A stretch of 64,000 nucleotides of DNA, taken from assembly GCF_032854445.1 (NCBI RefSeq), contig NC_088298.1, positions 17,563,976 through 17,627,975 on the forward strand. Direction: 5' to 3'. Of the stretch, positions 23,937 to 36,205 are shown in pieces; the stretch's first letter is position 1, and each line of letters opens with the position of its first letter. The DNA is from Liolophura sinensis. Lineage: Eukaryota; Mollusca; Polyplacophora; Chitonida; Chitonidae. Below the pieces are notes generated by a model, which was not told the DNA's origin, ran no database searches, and saw only the letters and a list, made by a program, of their open reading frames with translations. The translations under genes were made by a program, and so were the position numbers.

Positions 23937-25207
23937 AGTTTTACCGCATAATTTCTGTCAAGGGGGATGGGTGCATTTACTATAAAAATTACCCTATTTC
24001 TTCCAGTTTTCGGGACACCTGGTCTGCTGATTTTAGCCAGTATATATGTAATTGTAGCAGGAATATTGAGTTCCTTTTTTCTTACATGTTTAGGCAATCT
24101 AACGAACAACATACTCATATCTTTACTTTTCCCCAAGGCTGGTAAAGAAATGTAATATTCTATTTTCCACACTACCAATATCTGTTCCAAATTGTAGAAG
24201 TAGTAGGGTAATCATTGCTGCCATGAAGCAATTACACTGGTAACGTTGTTGTGTATATGTAATTAACATGTTCATTACCATTAATTTGTAACGGTTGAGC
24301 GATTTTACTACACGGATCACATCGGGATTTGAACTCTGGTCTCAGCATCCAACTGAGCTATTAATGCTTGTGTAAGCACTGGAACGTTGCTCCCTGTACA
24401 CATGTACAAATGGAAAGGGATATTGACTCCATCTTCTTTGACGATGCTTAATTGTCTGTCTGTTTAATTGATCAGGTATGTCTAATGAAAGGTCAATACA
24501 TGTATGTGATTGATTTTTTATTGCTGCATTAGACCTCAGATAAAATATTGTCTTATTCTTAGAGTTCTGTTGGTCTTAGAGGTTCCTTGACAGGCATTAT
24601 GTGTAAATCATGTATACAAGATCGCACAGGTTTGGTGCTACTGCACAAATGAAAGTTAATTATAGGACAAAAGTAGTGTTTTATGACCTTTGCCTGCATT
24701 TGCTGCCTACAGTTACATGCACTTTTCAGATTAAATTTCAGCATTTGACTGTTATTTAGTCAAATAAATACAATTTGCTCTTCCCTGGAGCCCCTTTTAC
24801 GACAGAACCTCTGACAATAAAACACGTAAATAATAAAGCTTCTGAAAGAGACCACCTTTAATTTTTGTCATAAAAATTGATCAACAGAAATCCAATCAGA
24901 TTTTTCATATTGTTTCAAAATGGCCCAAAAAAAATTACCTCAAATTCAAAAATATTAGATTCATCAGTGCACAAGTTTCATTTCAAAATCGGTAATGAAG
25001 TAAAATATAAATTTTCGAAAAGCTTGTCGCATTTTAACTTTTCAAACTTTAGAATCATTTTAAATATTAAATGTTCAAGTCTGATATTTACTTAAAGGCA
25101 ATGATTCGATCTGCTCATGGTGAACACAGAAAATTTGATGATGGAAATATGGATTTTTTTGCCAGAAACCTTATATAATCTCAAAATTGTGATGGAGATG
25201 ATGCATG
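23937..25207. other. Intronic stretch, no exon seen
   Basis: AT-rich sequence. The open frame at 23933-24145 has no recognised motif. Confidence 0.45.
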
Positions 25208-25524
25208 ACTTTGTAAGTAGACCGGCCCCGATAGCACAGGTGGTAGAGCATCCACTTCGGGAGCAGTAGATCCAGGGTTGAGTCACACCTTAGATCTTAA
25301 AAGAGGAAGTTGTAACTTCCTCGCTTGGAAGTTCAGCATGAAGGGGACAGTGCAACAACTGGTTGACCCGTATCAGTATAATGGCTCAAGCGGGACGGCT
25401 GGCTTGCTTTCGGTAAGGCCTCTCAGTGAAGCAGCACTAGATAAAAGATCCTTTATCTTATGATTTAAAATTGTTAAGTACGATGTTAAACCCCAAGCAC
25501 TCACTCAGTCACTCACTTTATAAG
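25208..25524 (+). mobile_element. SINE-2 copy with near-perfect target duplication
   Basis: The head is GACCGGCCCCGATAGCACAG followed by GTGGTAGAGC, and the body has GACCCGTATCAGTATAATGG. The tail is TTGTTAAGTACGATGTTAAA with CCCCAAGCACTCACTCAG. ACTTTGTAAG (25208-25217) and ACTTTATAAG (25515-25524) form a probable duplication with one mismatch. Confidence 0.88.
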
Positions 25525-25612
25525 AAGTTATATCGTGTCTGATGGAAAGGGATACTGTCTCTCATATATTGGGCTAGTTTAATAATTTAATACATTGTTA
25601 ATAGCTTGTGAA

Positions 25613-25837
25613 TACCCTAAATAACCTGAAATTTCATCCATCACCAAGTTGCTCATTTTTTCAGATTCTGGGAGTTTTATTGATTTTTAGACAGGTGCTT
25701 TAACAGGTGTTTGGAAGGTGGGACAATATCCTACTGGGAAAATGTAGATCTAATTAGCACCAAAAGTAAGATCTCATAATATTCATTTTCCTCCAAAAAT
25801 GCTTTTCTGTGGTCAGATTTTTAGGTCATTTAGGGTA
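25613..25837 (-). mobile_element. MITE-C, inverted copy
   Basis: The termini are TACCCTAAATAACCTGAAAT and the complementary TAGGTCATTTAGGGTA, an inverted repeat of about 20 bp. The interior matches the copies at 29055 and 32379 in reverse (CAGATTCTGGGAGTTTTATT, AATATCCTACTGGGAAAATG). It is non-coding. Confidence 0.85.
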
Positions 25838-27407
25838 GTTCAAGGTATTGTAATGTGTAATAATGACAGCTGAGTACTCTAGTGTATATCTACCATATCT
25901 ACCTGTGACATTAATATCTGCAGTGAGTTTTGGTACATTTAATCTGGGATTAAGATGGACGTGTAAATACAGCAATTTGCTAACTTGGCTATTAAGCATA
26001 ATTCTTCTAAATTATGCACCTGTTCAGCCCTTGACCAGTGAGTATGTTGCACTGGAAGTACAGCTATTGGTGCAGCTGCTGTCATGAGTTCGAAGGGTTA
26101 TTGTCAGATACTTGGCAAAGGGGTGTGGTTTTTGTCAGGGTAGCATGGTTTCTTCCACCCATAAATCTAAAAGCATTTGTGTGAGTGTAGATTTAAATTG
26201 CATGCATGGGTACACCCATCAACACTTGTAATCAAGTAAATAAATATTTTGAAATATACATTTATTAAAGCGTTTAATAATAACTAACAGTATTTTCGTT
26301 ATCATAGATGGCACAGATTTTTGAGTGCTTAAAATTGGCCAATCCGGTTTTGAACCAGAGACCTGTAACCTTGCCTTGGGGCGAGGCAGCAGGTTAGCTG
26401 TCACTAACATTAGGGGATGCTAGGTTGTAGGCAAATAACTGATATCAATCACTGATTACGAATTTCTTCCCCAAAATCTTTAAACCTAACGCATCAGTGT
26501 TGCAAGAAAGGCGGGAAGCCAAATTCTAACTGTAGCCTTACTACACTCAGATTCACTCAGGCTCACAGAATCACAAGCAACTTCCAGAAACTGTTCATAC
26601 TGTGACTTAAAACCACTTTCTGAATGGTGTATTTGTGTACCACTTTGTTTCTGCAGTTATACATGTACGTCTATTTATTAGCTTATCATTTGACTTGTAA
26701 AAAACATGTTACAGCTGTGAAGTCAGTATAATGGACTGTTTAGGGCACTCATTTATAGTATGTATAGGTTTTTTTCAACATATAGAAAACATAAATAGCT
26801 GTCTTAGTCAGGCCTGTGTAGAGAAAACTGATATTTGGTCGATACATATATTAACAAAAACAAACATGTTATACTGTGGACAGATCTTATGTTTTGCTTT
26901 TTCTTGCTAACATCCCTTTGTGGTCTGTGCATAAATTTAGATAAATAAAAAATGTATCTCATTGTGGTCAGTAAATGTACATGTATAAAAAAGAAGAGCA
27001 AAATGTATCACCGTTTATTTTATACTCTAATAACTTTTTGTTCCCCCTCAATCTGAAGCCCTTGAGAAGGGTTCTTGAGAAGGGTTATAAGGCTTTGTGG
27101 TATACGTATCAGTAGACCCTCATTGCATCTTGCAAGAACATAGTGAAACAGAACTTTTCTATCCCGTTATCATATAACATCTGACGAGCCAATCAAATTA
27201 AAATACAGGTACAGTGGATTGTGTTTTGAAAAAAAAACCAAAAAAAAACACTTGTTAATTGTACTGAACAATATATAGAGTTGCAGTTTTTCTGTAAGGT
27301 ATCATTTCTTCATGTGATTTAAAATATTCAGCCTTTATTCTCTCTGATTTGGAATATTTGATTACTTCTTTCAATCATACTGGATCATTTTTCACTTTGC
27401 AAGATGG
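25838..27407. other. Intronic stretch, no exon seen
   Basis: No recognised exon. A (CA/AAAAAC)-rich tract lies at about 27225-27250. Confidence 0.45.
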
Positions 27408-27655
27408 CTGTCAGTCATTTGCATGGGTGGAGAAAATTGGAGTGTCCAGGGTTAACCAACAACCTTTGGCAAGCCACCATTGAGCTTTCTCACTGACTTG
27501 TGGCTTACAGCTACATGTAATACACACCACATGGGTGGAAGACAAGTGGTCTTCAAAGAACAGCTTATTTCGCCGAGGTGGGATTTGAACTCTTAACTGT
27601 TGGTTTAAAGTCCAGCATCATTAACCACTCAACCATGACCTGCACTAGAATCTGC
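27408..27655 (-). mobile_element. SINE-3 copy (tRNA-like head)
   Basis: On the minus strand the head reads GGTCATGGTTGAGTGGTTAA (A-box-like) and later AAGAGTTCAAATCCCACCTC (B-box-like). Further in is GACACTCCAATTTTCTCCAC next to CCATGCAAAT. The order and a shared 20-mer with 11570 and 46280-46400 define a third tRNA-derived family. Confidence 0.72.
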
Positions 27656-29054
27656 AGTTGTCAGCTAGCTGTATATATAACTGAATATGTTTAAGTTCAC
27701 TAATGCCCTCCCTGCCGCCTAAATTGCCCACCCACATACGTGTAATTAATTTATTCTGACATATGTTTATGCAGATTTAATGTCCCATAATCCCCCACCA
27801 CACCTGTCAACATGGTCCAGTAACCACGACAACTACATTTTCTCGGATACTTAAAAATTCAAATCCTGTTTGTCCCGTGAGACGGTGAAAGATCTCACAA
27901 ACTGTTTTGAATATATTTATTGTTTCCGGTTAAATTGATATTATTAAACTTTTGTGGTTTAGCAGTGCTGGAAAAGTTTACACTGTCCACTTTGCCTGCA
28001 TAATGTATGCGGTTAATTTGCATATGATTTGACCTGAAGCTACATTGACTGTGTAGCACCATTATTTACCGTAAGTTTTATAATAACTTGTCGGCAGTCA
28101 GACTCCTATTAAGATACAAATATAATTTACAAATGTTTGTGAAAGTGTAGTTTTAATTTATTTTGAAGATTATTGTAGTCTAGAACACATTAGGAAAATA
28201 AAGAAAATAACAAAGGGATTGTTTGTCAGATGTGTTATTTTAATTTACAAAATGACAAACTTTAGACTACGTACGCTATAGGGAGTCTCATCCCTGATAT
28301 TATCATCAATGGCGGTAAAGCTGCACTGGAATAAATTAAATTAACCCACCCATTCAGGTGGAAAGAATTTGGGGATGGTATGCTTCTTAAGACAACAGTT
28401 TTTATTCATCCGTCAACCGATGAGCTTATAATGGTGAACATGACGGAGGGTCCAGTGGCTGGGGCCTGAAAATAAAACTTTAACATTTACTATGAAAAGC
28501 ACACATGTACTTGTGCATGTATTAGTGCTTAGAGGGAATTAAACATGGACACTGATGTTCAAAGAAATAATTTTTTCAAGCTCAGGTACATTGGGGAAGA
28601 GATGGCTTTTAATTGTAGAATTGACATCTTATTTTCACAGCCCACCACTAGTGACCCTCATCTTACCTACAGAATTCAAAGATCTTAGATAAGTTGAGTT
28701 GGGTGTAGAAAATGTGTATCTAGGTTACCTTGGAGTCAGATGAGGTGGTTAAAGGCCTTGTGTGTGTATGTGTGTTGTCATTTGATAATAGCTAGGGCAG
28801 AAGATTTCAATCCTTTAAGCACACAAGAAAAACGTGGGATTTTAGAGGCATGACAGGCTACCACTGATCACATGAGGAAATCTTGTTAGGATTTTGTGGT
28901 ATGATCAAACTGCCAAAGCTGCCAGGTATCACCATGGGGAAACAAGGGGATAAGGTAATTGTTTTCCTAATTATGTCCATTTGCTGAAAATCTTTGCTGA
29001 GAATGACGTAATCATGTGTTTAATTGCTATGTGAACGCAGTGAGTACATACGCA
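27656..29054. other. Intronic stretch, no exon seen
   Basis: No exon or repeat family recognised, apart from AT-rich low-complexity patches. Confidence 0.45.
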
Positions 29055-29269
29055 TACCCCTAATTACCTAAAATTTCGTCCACAAAAGTGCATTTTAAGA
29101 AGCAAATAAATGTCACTAAATATTATTTTTGGTGTTGAAAATTTTCCAGTAGAATATGATCCCATGTTCCATGCAAACCTGAAAACACCTTTCTAAAATC
29201 AATAGAACTGTCAGAATTAGGAAAACGGGCAAGTTAAGTCTTGGACGAAATTTATGATCATTTAGGGTA
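29055..29269 (+). mobile_element. MITE-C, copy 1
   Basis: The ends TACCCCTAATTACCTAAAAT and (GGACGAAATTTATGATCATTT)-AGGGTA type are complementary, including CGTCCA against GGACGA. The interior shares GCAAATAAATGTCACTAAAT and CACCTTTCTAAAATCAATAG with other copies. Confidence 0.86.
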
Positions 29270-29290
29270 TTACATATACTAACTATAAAT

Positions 29291-29515
29291 TACCGTAATT
29301 CTTCAACCGTTTCGCAAATGAAAGAGCAACGTTCAGTGCAATTTATAAAAACATTTTTAATTCGATTTTGGAAACAATTACTGCATCAGTTGGATTGGCC
29401 AATTTTAAGGCTTCTCAGAAAGTATTATGTTTTCAGTCTACACAGAAGAATTGCCCTCGCAATATGCTTGAATAAATACCTTCTAAATATGCAAAAAGGT
29501 TGAAGAAATAGGGTA
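29291..29515 (+). mobile_element. MITE-A, copy 1
   Basis: The left end TACCGTAATTCTTCAACCGT is complementary to the right end AAAGGTTGAAGAAATAGGGTA, a terminal inverted repeat of about 25 bp. The interior has GAAAGAGCAACGTTCAGTGC and AATATGCTTGAATAAATACC, shared with 30171, 39798 and 52029. It is non-autonomous and 225 bp long. Confidence 0.88.
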
Positions 29516-29742
29516 TTGAATATAGTATGTAAATTAATGAATATTGTATATACATGTAAATCAGTGAATATTGTATATACATGTAAATCAATGAATATTG
29601 TATATACATGTAAAGCAATGAATATTGTATATACATGTAAATCAATGAATATTGTATATACATGTAAATCAGTGAATATTGTATATACATGTAAATCAAT
29701 GAATATTGTATATACATGTAAATCAAAGAATATTGTATATCT
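29516..29742. repeat. 27-bp minisatellite, about 8 copies, abutting MITE-A
   Basis: The unit is ATGAATATTGTATATACATG followed by TAAATCA. It begins within a few bases of the right end of MITE-A at 29515. Period 27 explains the open frames on both strands. Confidence 0.93.
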
Positions 29743-30170
29743 GAAAAGTTAGTTACTACAGATACATATTCATATAAGACTTTCACATTATCTGGCTGTT
29801 GATCTTTTAGATTGATATACATTAGGACATAGCATCCAGTTGAAGTAAATTACTTTTAATTAACCATTAAATTAGGTTATAACAGTGTCCCACACTCTAC
29901 GCATTAACACATGGACTTGAGTGTTTTTCAACAACATCACACAGTTAAGGTGGGTGTTCAACCCCAGCCCTGGACAGGAAGTTTGCGCTCTGACTTTTTG
30001 TTGATGATGTCATTATAAGTAGTTGGCAATGCTTGTGCTGCCGTTCGTGTATTCAAACGTTTTGTGCCATTCTGTATGTCACTCATGAGAAATTATTCAC
30101 AAATTGTGAAAAACAACACTGTACCAAAAATTTAACTGGCTCTCACCAGGTGTAAGTGAAAAATTCTTGG

Positions 30171-30659
30171 ATACGGTATTTCCTCAAACTTTTCGCATAT
30201 GAAAGAGCAATTTTCAGTGCGATTTATACACATTTGTAATTTGATTTTGGAAACAAAACTACATTGGTTGGCATGGCCAGTGTCTGGGCTTCACAAAAAG
30301 TATAATTTTATCAGCCTACACAGAATGATGCCTTCAGAATATGCTTGAATAAAAAACTTGCAAACATGTGAAAAGGTTGGAGAATTATTTATTTATTTAT
30401 TTATTTATTTGATTGATGTTTTACGCCGTACTCAAGAATATTTCACTTATACGACGGTGGCCAACATTATGGTGGGAGGAAACCGGGGAAAACCCACGGC
30501 CATCCGCAGTTTGCTGCAGACCTTCCCACTTATGACCGGAGAGGAATGAGCTGGGCTTGAACTCACAGTGACCGCATTGGTGAGAGGCTTCTGGGTTATT
30601 ACGCTGCGCTAGCGCGCTAACCAACTGAGCCACGGAGGCCCCGTTGGAGAATTACAGTA
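30171..30659 (+). mobile_element. MITE-A, copy 2, interrupted by a SINE-1
   Basis: The left end ATACGGTATTTCCTCAAACT and interior ATGAAAGAGCAATTTTCAGT match copy 1. The right end GAAAAGGTTGGAGAATTA is broken by a SINE-1 and resumes as GTTGGAGAATTACAGTA. Without the insertion it is about 210 bp. Confidence 0.85.
30376..30654 (-). mobile_element. SINE-1, full length, nested in MITE-A
   Basis: The perfect 12-mer GTTGGAGAATTA lies at 30376-30387 and 30643-30654. The minus-strand SINE has a full head (GGGGCCTCCGTGGCTCAGTT), B box and tail. Both duplication copies are MITE-A terminal sequence, so the SINE inserted after the MITE. Confidence 0.95.
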
Positions 30660-31064
30660 TGGAGTTAAATACCACATGATCAGATAAATAAATAAATAAA
30701 GGTTGTAATTGAACACACTGATATAGTGACAATGAAACTAGGTACAAGTATCATGCTCATAAAATGTGGAATGATGGAACATTTACATGTGTACTAATTT
30801 AACATCGATTTTTTACATCTGAGCATACAGTCCTAAACATGTATCTTGCACAATTTTGTATATTTCATGCTTATATGAACACAGTTAACTTAAATGATCT
30901 GAATAAATGAATATGGGTGTTAAACGTATGGGTACTGAAGTGGAAAAGTATTTTTAATAGCTTAAAGAGGATAACTAGGTTGTCACAAAGTGCAAAGGTG
31001 GATATATACATGTATGCATGTCTCTGTATGTATGTATGTATGTATGCATGCTTGGAATTTAATG

Positions 31065-31672
31065 TCAAAGGTGTATGAAGTACGACGTTAAACCCACTCA
31101 TTCACTCAAAGGTGTATGAAGTACAATGTTAAACCTACCCATTCACTCACTCAAAGGTGTATGAAGTACAACGTTAAACCCACTCATTCACTCACTCAAA
31201 GGTGTATGAAGTACGACGTTAAACCCACTCACTCACTTAAAGGTGTATGAAGTATGACGTTAAACCCACTCACTCACTCAAAGGTGTATGAATTACAACA
31301 TTAAACCCACTCATTCACTCACTCAAAGGTGTATGAAGTACGACGTTAAACCCACTCACTCACTCACTTAATGGTGTATGAAGTACAATGTTAAACCTAC
31401 CCATTCACTCACTTAAAGGTGTATGAAGTACGACGTTAAACCCACTCACTCACTCACTCAAAGGTGTATGAAGTGCGACGTTAAACCCACTCACTCAAAG
31501 GTGTATGAAGTACGACGTTAAACTCACTCACTCACTCACTCAAAGGTGTATGAAGTACGACGTTAAACCCACTCACTCACTCAAAGGTGTATGAAGTACA
31601 GCGTTAAACCCACTCACTCACTCAAAGGTGTATGAAGTACAACATTAAACCCACTCACTCACTCAAAGGTGT
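31065..31672. repeat. Satellite of about 15 units derived from a SINE-2 tail
   Basis: The unit is AAAGGTGTATGAAGTACGAC, GTTAAACCCACTCACTCACT, CAC(TC). It contains AAGTACGACGTTAAACCC, the SINE-2 tail signature, in almost every copy. Unit length varies from about 38 to 50 bp with the number of CACT steps. Confidence 0.93.
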
Positions 31673-31897
31673 ATAGATATAGGCTACTGTGCTGTGATCT
31701 TTTAGGCTAAAGGCATTTGATTCCTTGTGTATATAATATAACTTTGAGATGTACCTGTACCGATTATGTTTATGGTACTTAAACAGGTGAATCATAATAA
31801 CTTGATAAGAACTTTCCTAAACATCAGGCTGAAAATCCCTGAAGAACAACATGATACTCTGTACAAAATTTGTTCTACTTTAGAAATTCTTGATGAT

Positions 31898-32185
31898 TGA
31901 TGTACATGTACAGTACGTATCTCTCACAGGATCACAAATGATTTTTTGTGTGGTACGATGTACATGTACAGTATCTCTCACAGAACCACAAATGTTTTTT
32001 TTTTGTGTGTGGTATGATGTACATGTACAAGCACAGTATCTCTCACAGTACCACGAATGATTTTTTGTTTTGTACAATGTACATGTACAGTATCTCTTGC
32101 AGGACCACATGATTTTTTGTGTGGTACGATGTACATGTACAGTATCTCTCACAGGACCACAAATAATTTTTTGTGTGGTACATAT
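31898..32185. repeat. 54-bp minisatellite, about 5 copies
   Basis: The unit is GATGTACATGTACAGTATCT, CTCACAGGACCACAAATGAT, TTTTTGTGTGGTAC. Copies differ by small insertions such as CAAGCA and T-run length. Confidence 0.92.
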
Positions 32186-32378
32186 GCATGAAGGCCTCTT
32201 GATCTATCCTTCATTAACATAAATGTACATGTGTATCTCTATTATACAGACATGTGCTGTACTCATATACATGTATGTGTTCAAATGTATTTCTGTATTT
32301 CGTGTTCTTCTTTGTTACATGTACTTTTGTGTTACATTTGTTTCTACATGCGTGCCTCTACACCATGTCTACACCATG

Positions 32379-32584
32379 CACCCTAAATGACCTAAAAATT
32401 CGACCACAAATGAGCATTTTTGGAGGCAAATAAATGTCATGAAATATTACTTCTGGTGCTAAAAATGTACATTTTCCCAGTAAGATATCATCCAACCTTC
32501 CAAACATTTCTCAAAGCACCTGTCTAAAATCAGTAGAACTCCCAGAATCTGGAAAGATGAGCAAATTTTAGGTCATTTGGAGTA
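32379..32584 (+). mobile_element. MITE-C, copy 2
   Basis: The left end CACCCTAAATGACCTAAAAA pairs with the right end TTTTAGGTCATTTGGAGTA. The interior GGCAAATAAATGTCATGAAA and CCCAGAATCTGGAAAGATGA matches the other copies. Confidence 0.86.
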
Positions 32585-33163
32585 CAGTAGTTTACCTTTA
32601 TGATATAATACATGTGCTTCTTTTTATACACGTGTTAAGGTATTAAAATTGTTATTTTTTTTTTGTCGAGAGCAGCATGACATGCAAACATGTACATGTA
32701 TGTGTGAACTAATGTGCAGGGTGTACAGTGAGTACAATGATGAATTAATGTTATACTTTTGGAATGTGTTCTGTCTAAATTTATTAAAGACCCTGCACAC
32801 TGAACAGTATGAATTCGACAACCTTTCGTTTAATATTGCCATGTACTCTACAGGCTTGCTTGCAGCACATGACGAAACACAATCCAGGTGATGTGACACA
32901 GCTATGGCGAAATTATGCTGGGTATTAGACAATATGGCCATGATTGTACAAGTATTACAAATATATGCACTTGCATGTATATGATTTCAGTTAATTTGTA
33001 CCATTTACAAGTTGGCTACATGCATACATGCAGTTTAATGTAACATTATAAACTTTTAGTCTAATACTTTAGCCTTGATGTATGATTTAGGGCTGGCCAT
33101 ATATTGAGGCGACTAGTTGTAAGATTTTGATAACGCAATTATGTTTTTTTCCATTGCTCACAG

Positions 33164-33347
33164 GGCGGTATTCGGGTGGTGTGCAGTTCAAGGATTACAG
33201 GCACCGATCTGGGCACAGTTGCCCTCGTCATAAGCAGTTTTACCACAGCAACTGATCTGGTTGCCATGGTAATTACAAAATGCAAAGTGATAGGAATCAA
33301 CGCAGAGGATTACTGTGTTGTCATGGAAACAGGCTACAAAGAGAAAG
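33164..33347 (+). CDS. Exon with first part of a Ras-association-like domain
   Basis: This 184-bp exon has an acceptor TTTTTTTCCATTGCTCACAG (ending 33163) and a donor AAAG/GTAAGC (33347/33348). In phase 0 it reads GGIRVVCSSRITGTDLGTVA, then LVISSFTTATDLVAMVITKC, then KVIGINAEDYCVVMETGYKE and K, with one base left over. The pattern is beta (IRVV), beta (VALVISS), helix (TATDLVAMVITKC), then DYCVVMET, typical of the ubiquitin-like RA fold; it resembles afadin and RADIL/RASIP1-type RA domains as I remember them. RA domains bind Ras/Rap GTPases, mostly at membranes. Codon use and lack of stops support coding. The parent family is not certain. Confidence 0.72.
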
Positions 33348-33537
33348 GTAAGCCAATTAAAGTACATCCCTCTAAAAAAACATGATCTGTACGGCTCAAG
33401 ACATTAATTGTTGTTGTTGTTGTTGTTGTCATTCTTGGTGTCTTTCTTGAATGTGGGTGCTGCTTTACACTGCATATTTTTTCATTTTTTCTTGCTTTAT
33501 GATCAGCTCTTAGAGGGTTAAACACCCCATAGTAGTA

Positions 33538-33814
33538 TGTTATTTTATTTATTTATTTATTTGATTAATGTTTTACACTGTACTCAAGAATATTTCACTT
33601 AGACAGTGGCAGCCAGCATTATGGTGGGAGGAAACCGGGCAGAGCCCGGGGGAAACCCACGACCATGCGCAGGTTGTTACCAGACCTTCTCACATATGGT
33701 CGTAGAGGAAGTCAATATGAGCTGGACTTGAACTCACAGCAACCACATTGGTGATAGGCTTCTGGGTCATTACACTGCACTAGCGTGCTAACCAACTGAG
33801 CCGCAGAGGCCCCA
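33538..33814 (-). mobile_element. SINE-1, full length
   Basis: The minus-strand copy has head GGGGCCTCTGCGGCTCAGTT, B box GTGAGTTCAAGTCCAGCTC, and tail with a long (AAAT)n run. AGTAGTA just outside both ends may be a short or decayed target duplication. Confidence 0.92.
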
Positions 33815-34823
33815 AAGTAGTAAGTGTAGTCGTGTTTGTAACAATGGCATCTGGCTGATCATTAATTACACCACTTGAGGCGTTCTTATCGACCAACTAT
33901 TGCTTGTTAAGGCCATGTTTAGATGGGTATATTTAATTATGGCCTGCTCACTTTAATACCTGAGCATTTTTACTTAAGAAGTGTGCCACTCCAGGTAAAA
34001 TGTTGACTCAGTGAATCCAAAAATTAAAACTTTATTACAATGCTTTGTATATGGTTGTTAAACTTCTAAGTAGTATACAGTTAAGTTACCTGGCGAACTG
34101 AAGCCGTTTGCAGATCAGGTGTATATATATATACATGTAATTCTACGTGCTCCTTTTAACCTGTGAGAAAAAGAGGTCATCAGATCATGAACAGAGGGAA
34201 ATGAATCGTGATGACAAACATTATGAATGTTAAAAATGGAAGTCGTGTGAATTAAAATCTAAATTCGACTGGACTCTTTGATGTCCGCTTAATGGATGAC
34301 CAACATCTTCTGAGCTCTTTTACGAATGTGGAACTGCTCTGGCTTTACCTCCGTTAATTTTTACTCCTAACAGCCGTGTTGACTTGTGTTTACCGTAAAC
34401 TTTGTAATTATACGTTGTAAGGGATGAACGTGTATACATGTATATTCATTGTTGTTGGATTGATAATGATAAACTTTATTTATTTATTTATTTTAAAATA
34501 TAAATTACAGATGTAGTTGTACACACTATTAAGCCAGGTATAAATAGTTTAAATATTTCCAGCTTCTGGGAAATGACACTGTCAGTTTTGGTAATATATA
34601 GCAATAAATGAGCAGTGCTCCTCTGCGCGGTTTTACATGAATTTCATTGATCATTTGCCTTCCAGTATATGTACATAGTATGGTATATACACATATACAC
34701 ATTATCAATTAGTTTTGCATCAGTTGATCTAGCTGAATAGTTTAGGCACTGATATTTGATTCACAAAACTCTCGGTTTCACCATTATTATACATGGAAAT
34801 AAGACAAGTTTATCAAAATTGTA
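33815..34823. other. Intronic stretch, no exon seen
   Basis: No conserved exon. A TATTTATT-rich tract is at about 34475-34500. Confidence 0.45.
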
Positions 34824-35095
34824 TTAAAAGAAGAATTTGTAACTTCCTTGTGTGGCGTTCAGCATGAAGGGGGTAGTGCAATGACTAGTTGACCCTTATC
34901 AGTGTAATGGCTCAGGCGGGGTGGCTTACTTGCCTTCGGTAAGGCGTCTCAGTGAAGCAGCATTGGGTAAAGGAGTGGTGGAAATCCGTCCTGCAACAAG
35001 GAGACACGTTATATGCACTCTAAGGTTTCCTTCGTCGTCATATGAGTGAAAAATTGTTAAGTACAACGTCACACCTCAAGCACTCACTCATTCAC
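34824..35095 (+). mobile_element. SINE-2, 5'-truncated
   Basis: It starts in the GAATTTGTAACTTCCTTG region without the tRNA head. It continues through CAGTGTAATGGCTCAGGCGG, CAGTGAAGCAGCATTGGGTA and TTGTTAAGTACAACGTCACA to the (CACT) tail. Confidence 0.87.
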
Positions 35096-35626
35096 TCAAA
35101 GTTGTAACATTTGGTATCCCAAACTTCTGACACTCAAAAATGTCATAGATCTGGTCGAACTTGGTTTGCGGATGAAAACATGTGTGGATGAAAGCGTGTG
35201 TGCTTACATATTTAAGAAAGTTGCCTGGTTTACTTTCAGCCCTCCGTTATCTATATTTTTAGAGATTGCACACGTGTATTTGTTTTACAAAGATACATGT
35301 ACAAGTTTTCCCAGCAATTTTATATCTTGCGAAATAATCATGTTTTGATCTTAAAAATGCAGAGTGAAAATTAGAAGTTCTGTTACATCTCTGATTTGTA
35401 TAATTATCTTTTACACATGTTTGCACGTAATTCAGTGTCATACATACTGTACCAGTAACAGTAGTTTTCTCTTGTGTATTTTTAAGCTTACAAGTTCTGC
35501 CTTTCAAGTTAGTCTCACATGAAGCATTACAAAAATGGATATGACTGTTACACTAGTCTAACCACAGTACATGTAAAACCATGGCTGCGTCATACATTTT
35601 AATATACTACAACAATAGCTGGACTT

Positions 35627-35916
35627 ACCCTGAATATATTTATTTATTTATTTGATTGGTGTTTTACGCCGTACTCAAGAATATTTCACTTATATGACGG
35701 CAGCCAGCATTATAGTGGGTGGAAACCTGGCACAGCCCGGGGGAAACCCACGACCATCCGCAGGTTGCTGACAAACCTTCCCACGTATGGCCGGAGAGGA
35801 AGCCAGCATGAGCTGGACTTGAACTCACAGCGACAGCATTGGTGAGAGGCTCCTGGGTCATTACGCTGCGCTAGCGCGCTAACTGACTGAGCCACAGAGG
35901 CCCCACCCTGAATATA
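35627..35916 (-). mobile_element. SINE-1, full length, perfect 12-bp duplication
   Basis: ACCCTGAATATA is at 35627-35638 and 35905-35916. The minus-strand SINE has head GGGGCCTCTGTGGCTCAGTC, B box GTGAGTTCAAGTCCAGCTC and tail TTGAGTACGGCGTAAAACAC. The clean duplication indicates a fairly recent insertion. Confidence 0.95.
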
Positions 35917-36074
35917 AATGCAAATTAGCAATAGCTACAACAACCCGCCAAAGAAATGACTTGGTGTCATCTTGTGCACGGTCTTGCGTTGAAAAAATAA
36001 AATTAAAATTGAAAGTAATATGTCAAAGAATTTACGAATTGACAAACTAAGCAAGTTATTTTAAATAAAACAGT

Positions 36075-36205
36075 TTGTTTATATTTACTTGATTGATGAA
36101 GTAATCAAGAATACTTCACTTGTATGACGGCATTATGGTGGGAGGAAAGCAGTGGCAGAGCCCACGGGCAACCCCGGAGGAGAAGCCAACCTGGACTTTT
36201 AACTC
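36075..36205 (-). mobile_element. SINE-1 relic
   Basis: TACTTGATTGATGAAGTAAT, CAAGAATACTTCACTTGTAT, GGCATTATGGTGGGAGGAAA and GGAGAAGCCAACCTGGACTT preserve the family order with internal losses. Confidence 0.7.

Noticed and set aside
29433-29822. 129-codon minus frame with YSLIYMYIQ repeats
   Set aside because: Product of the 27-bp minisatellite (nine codons per unit).
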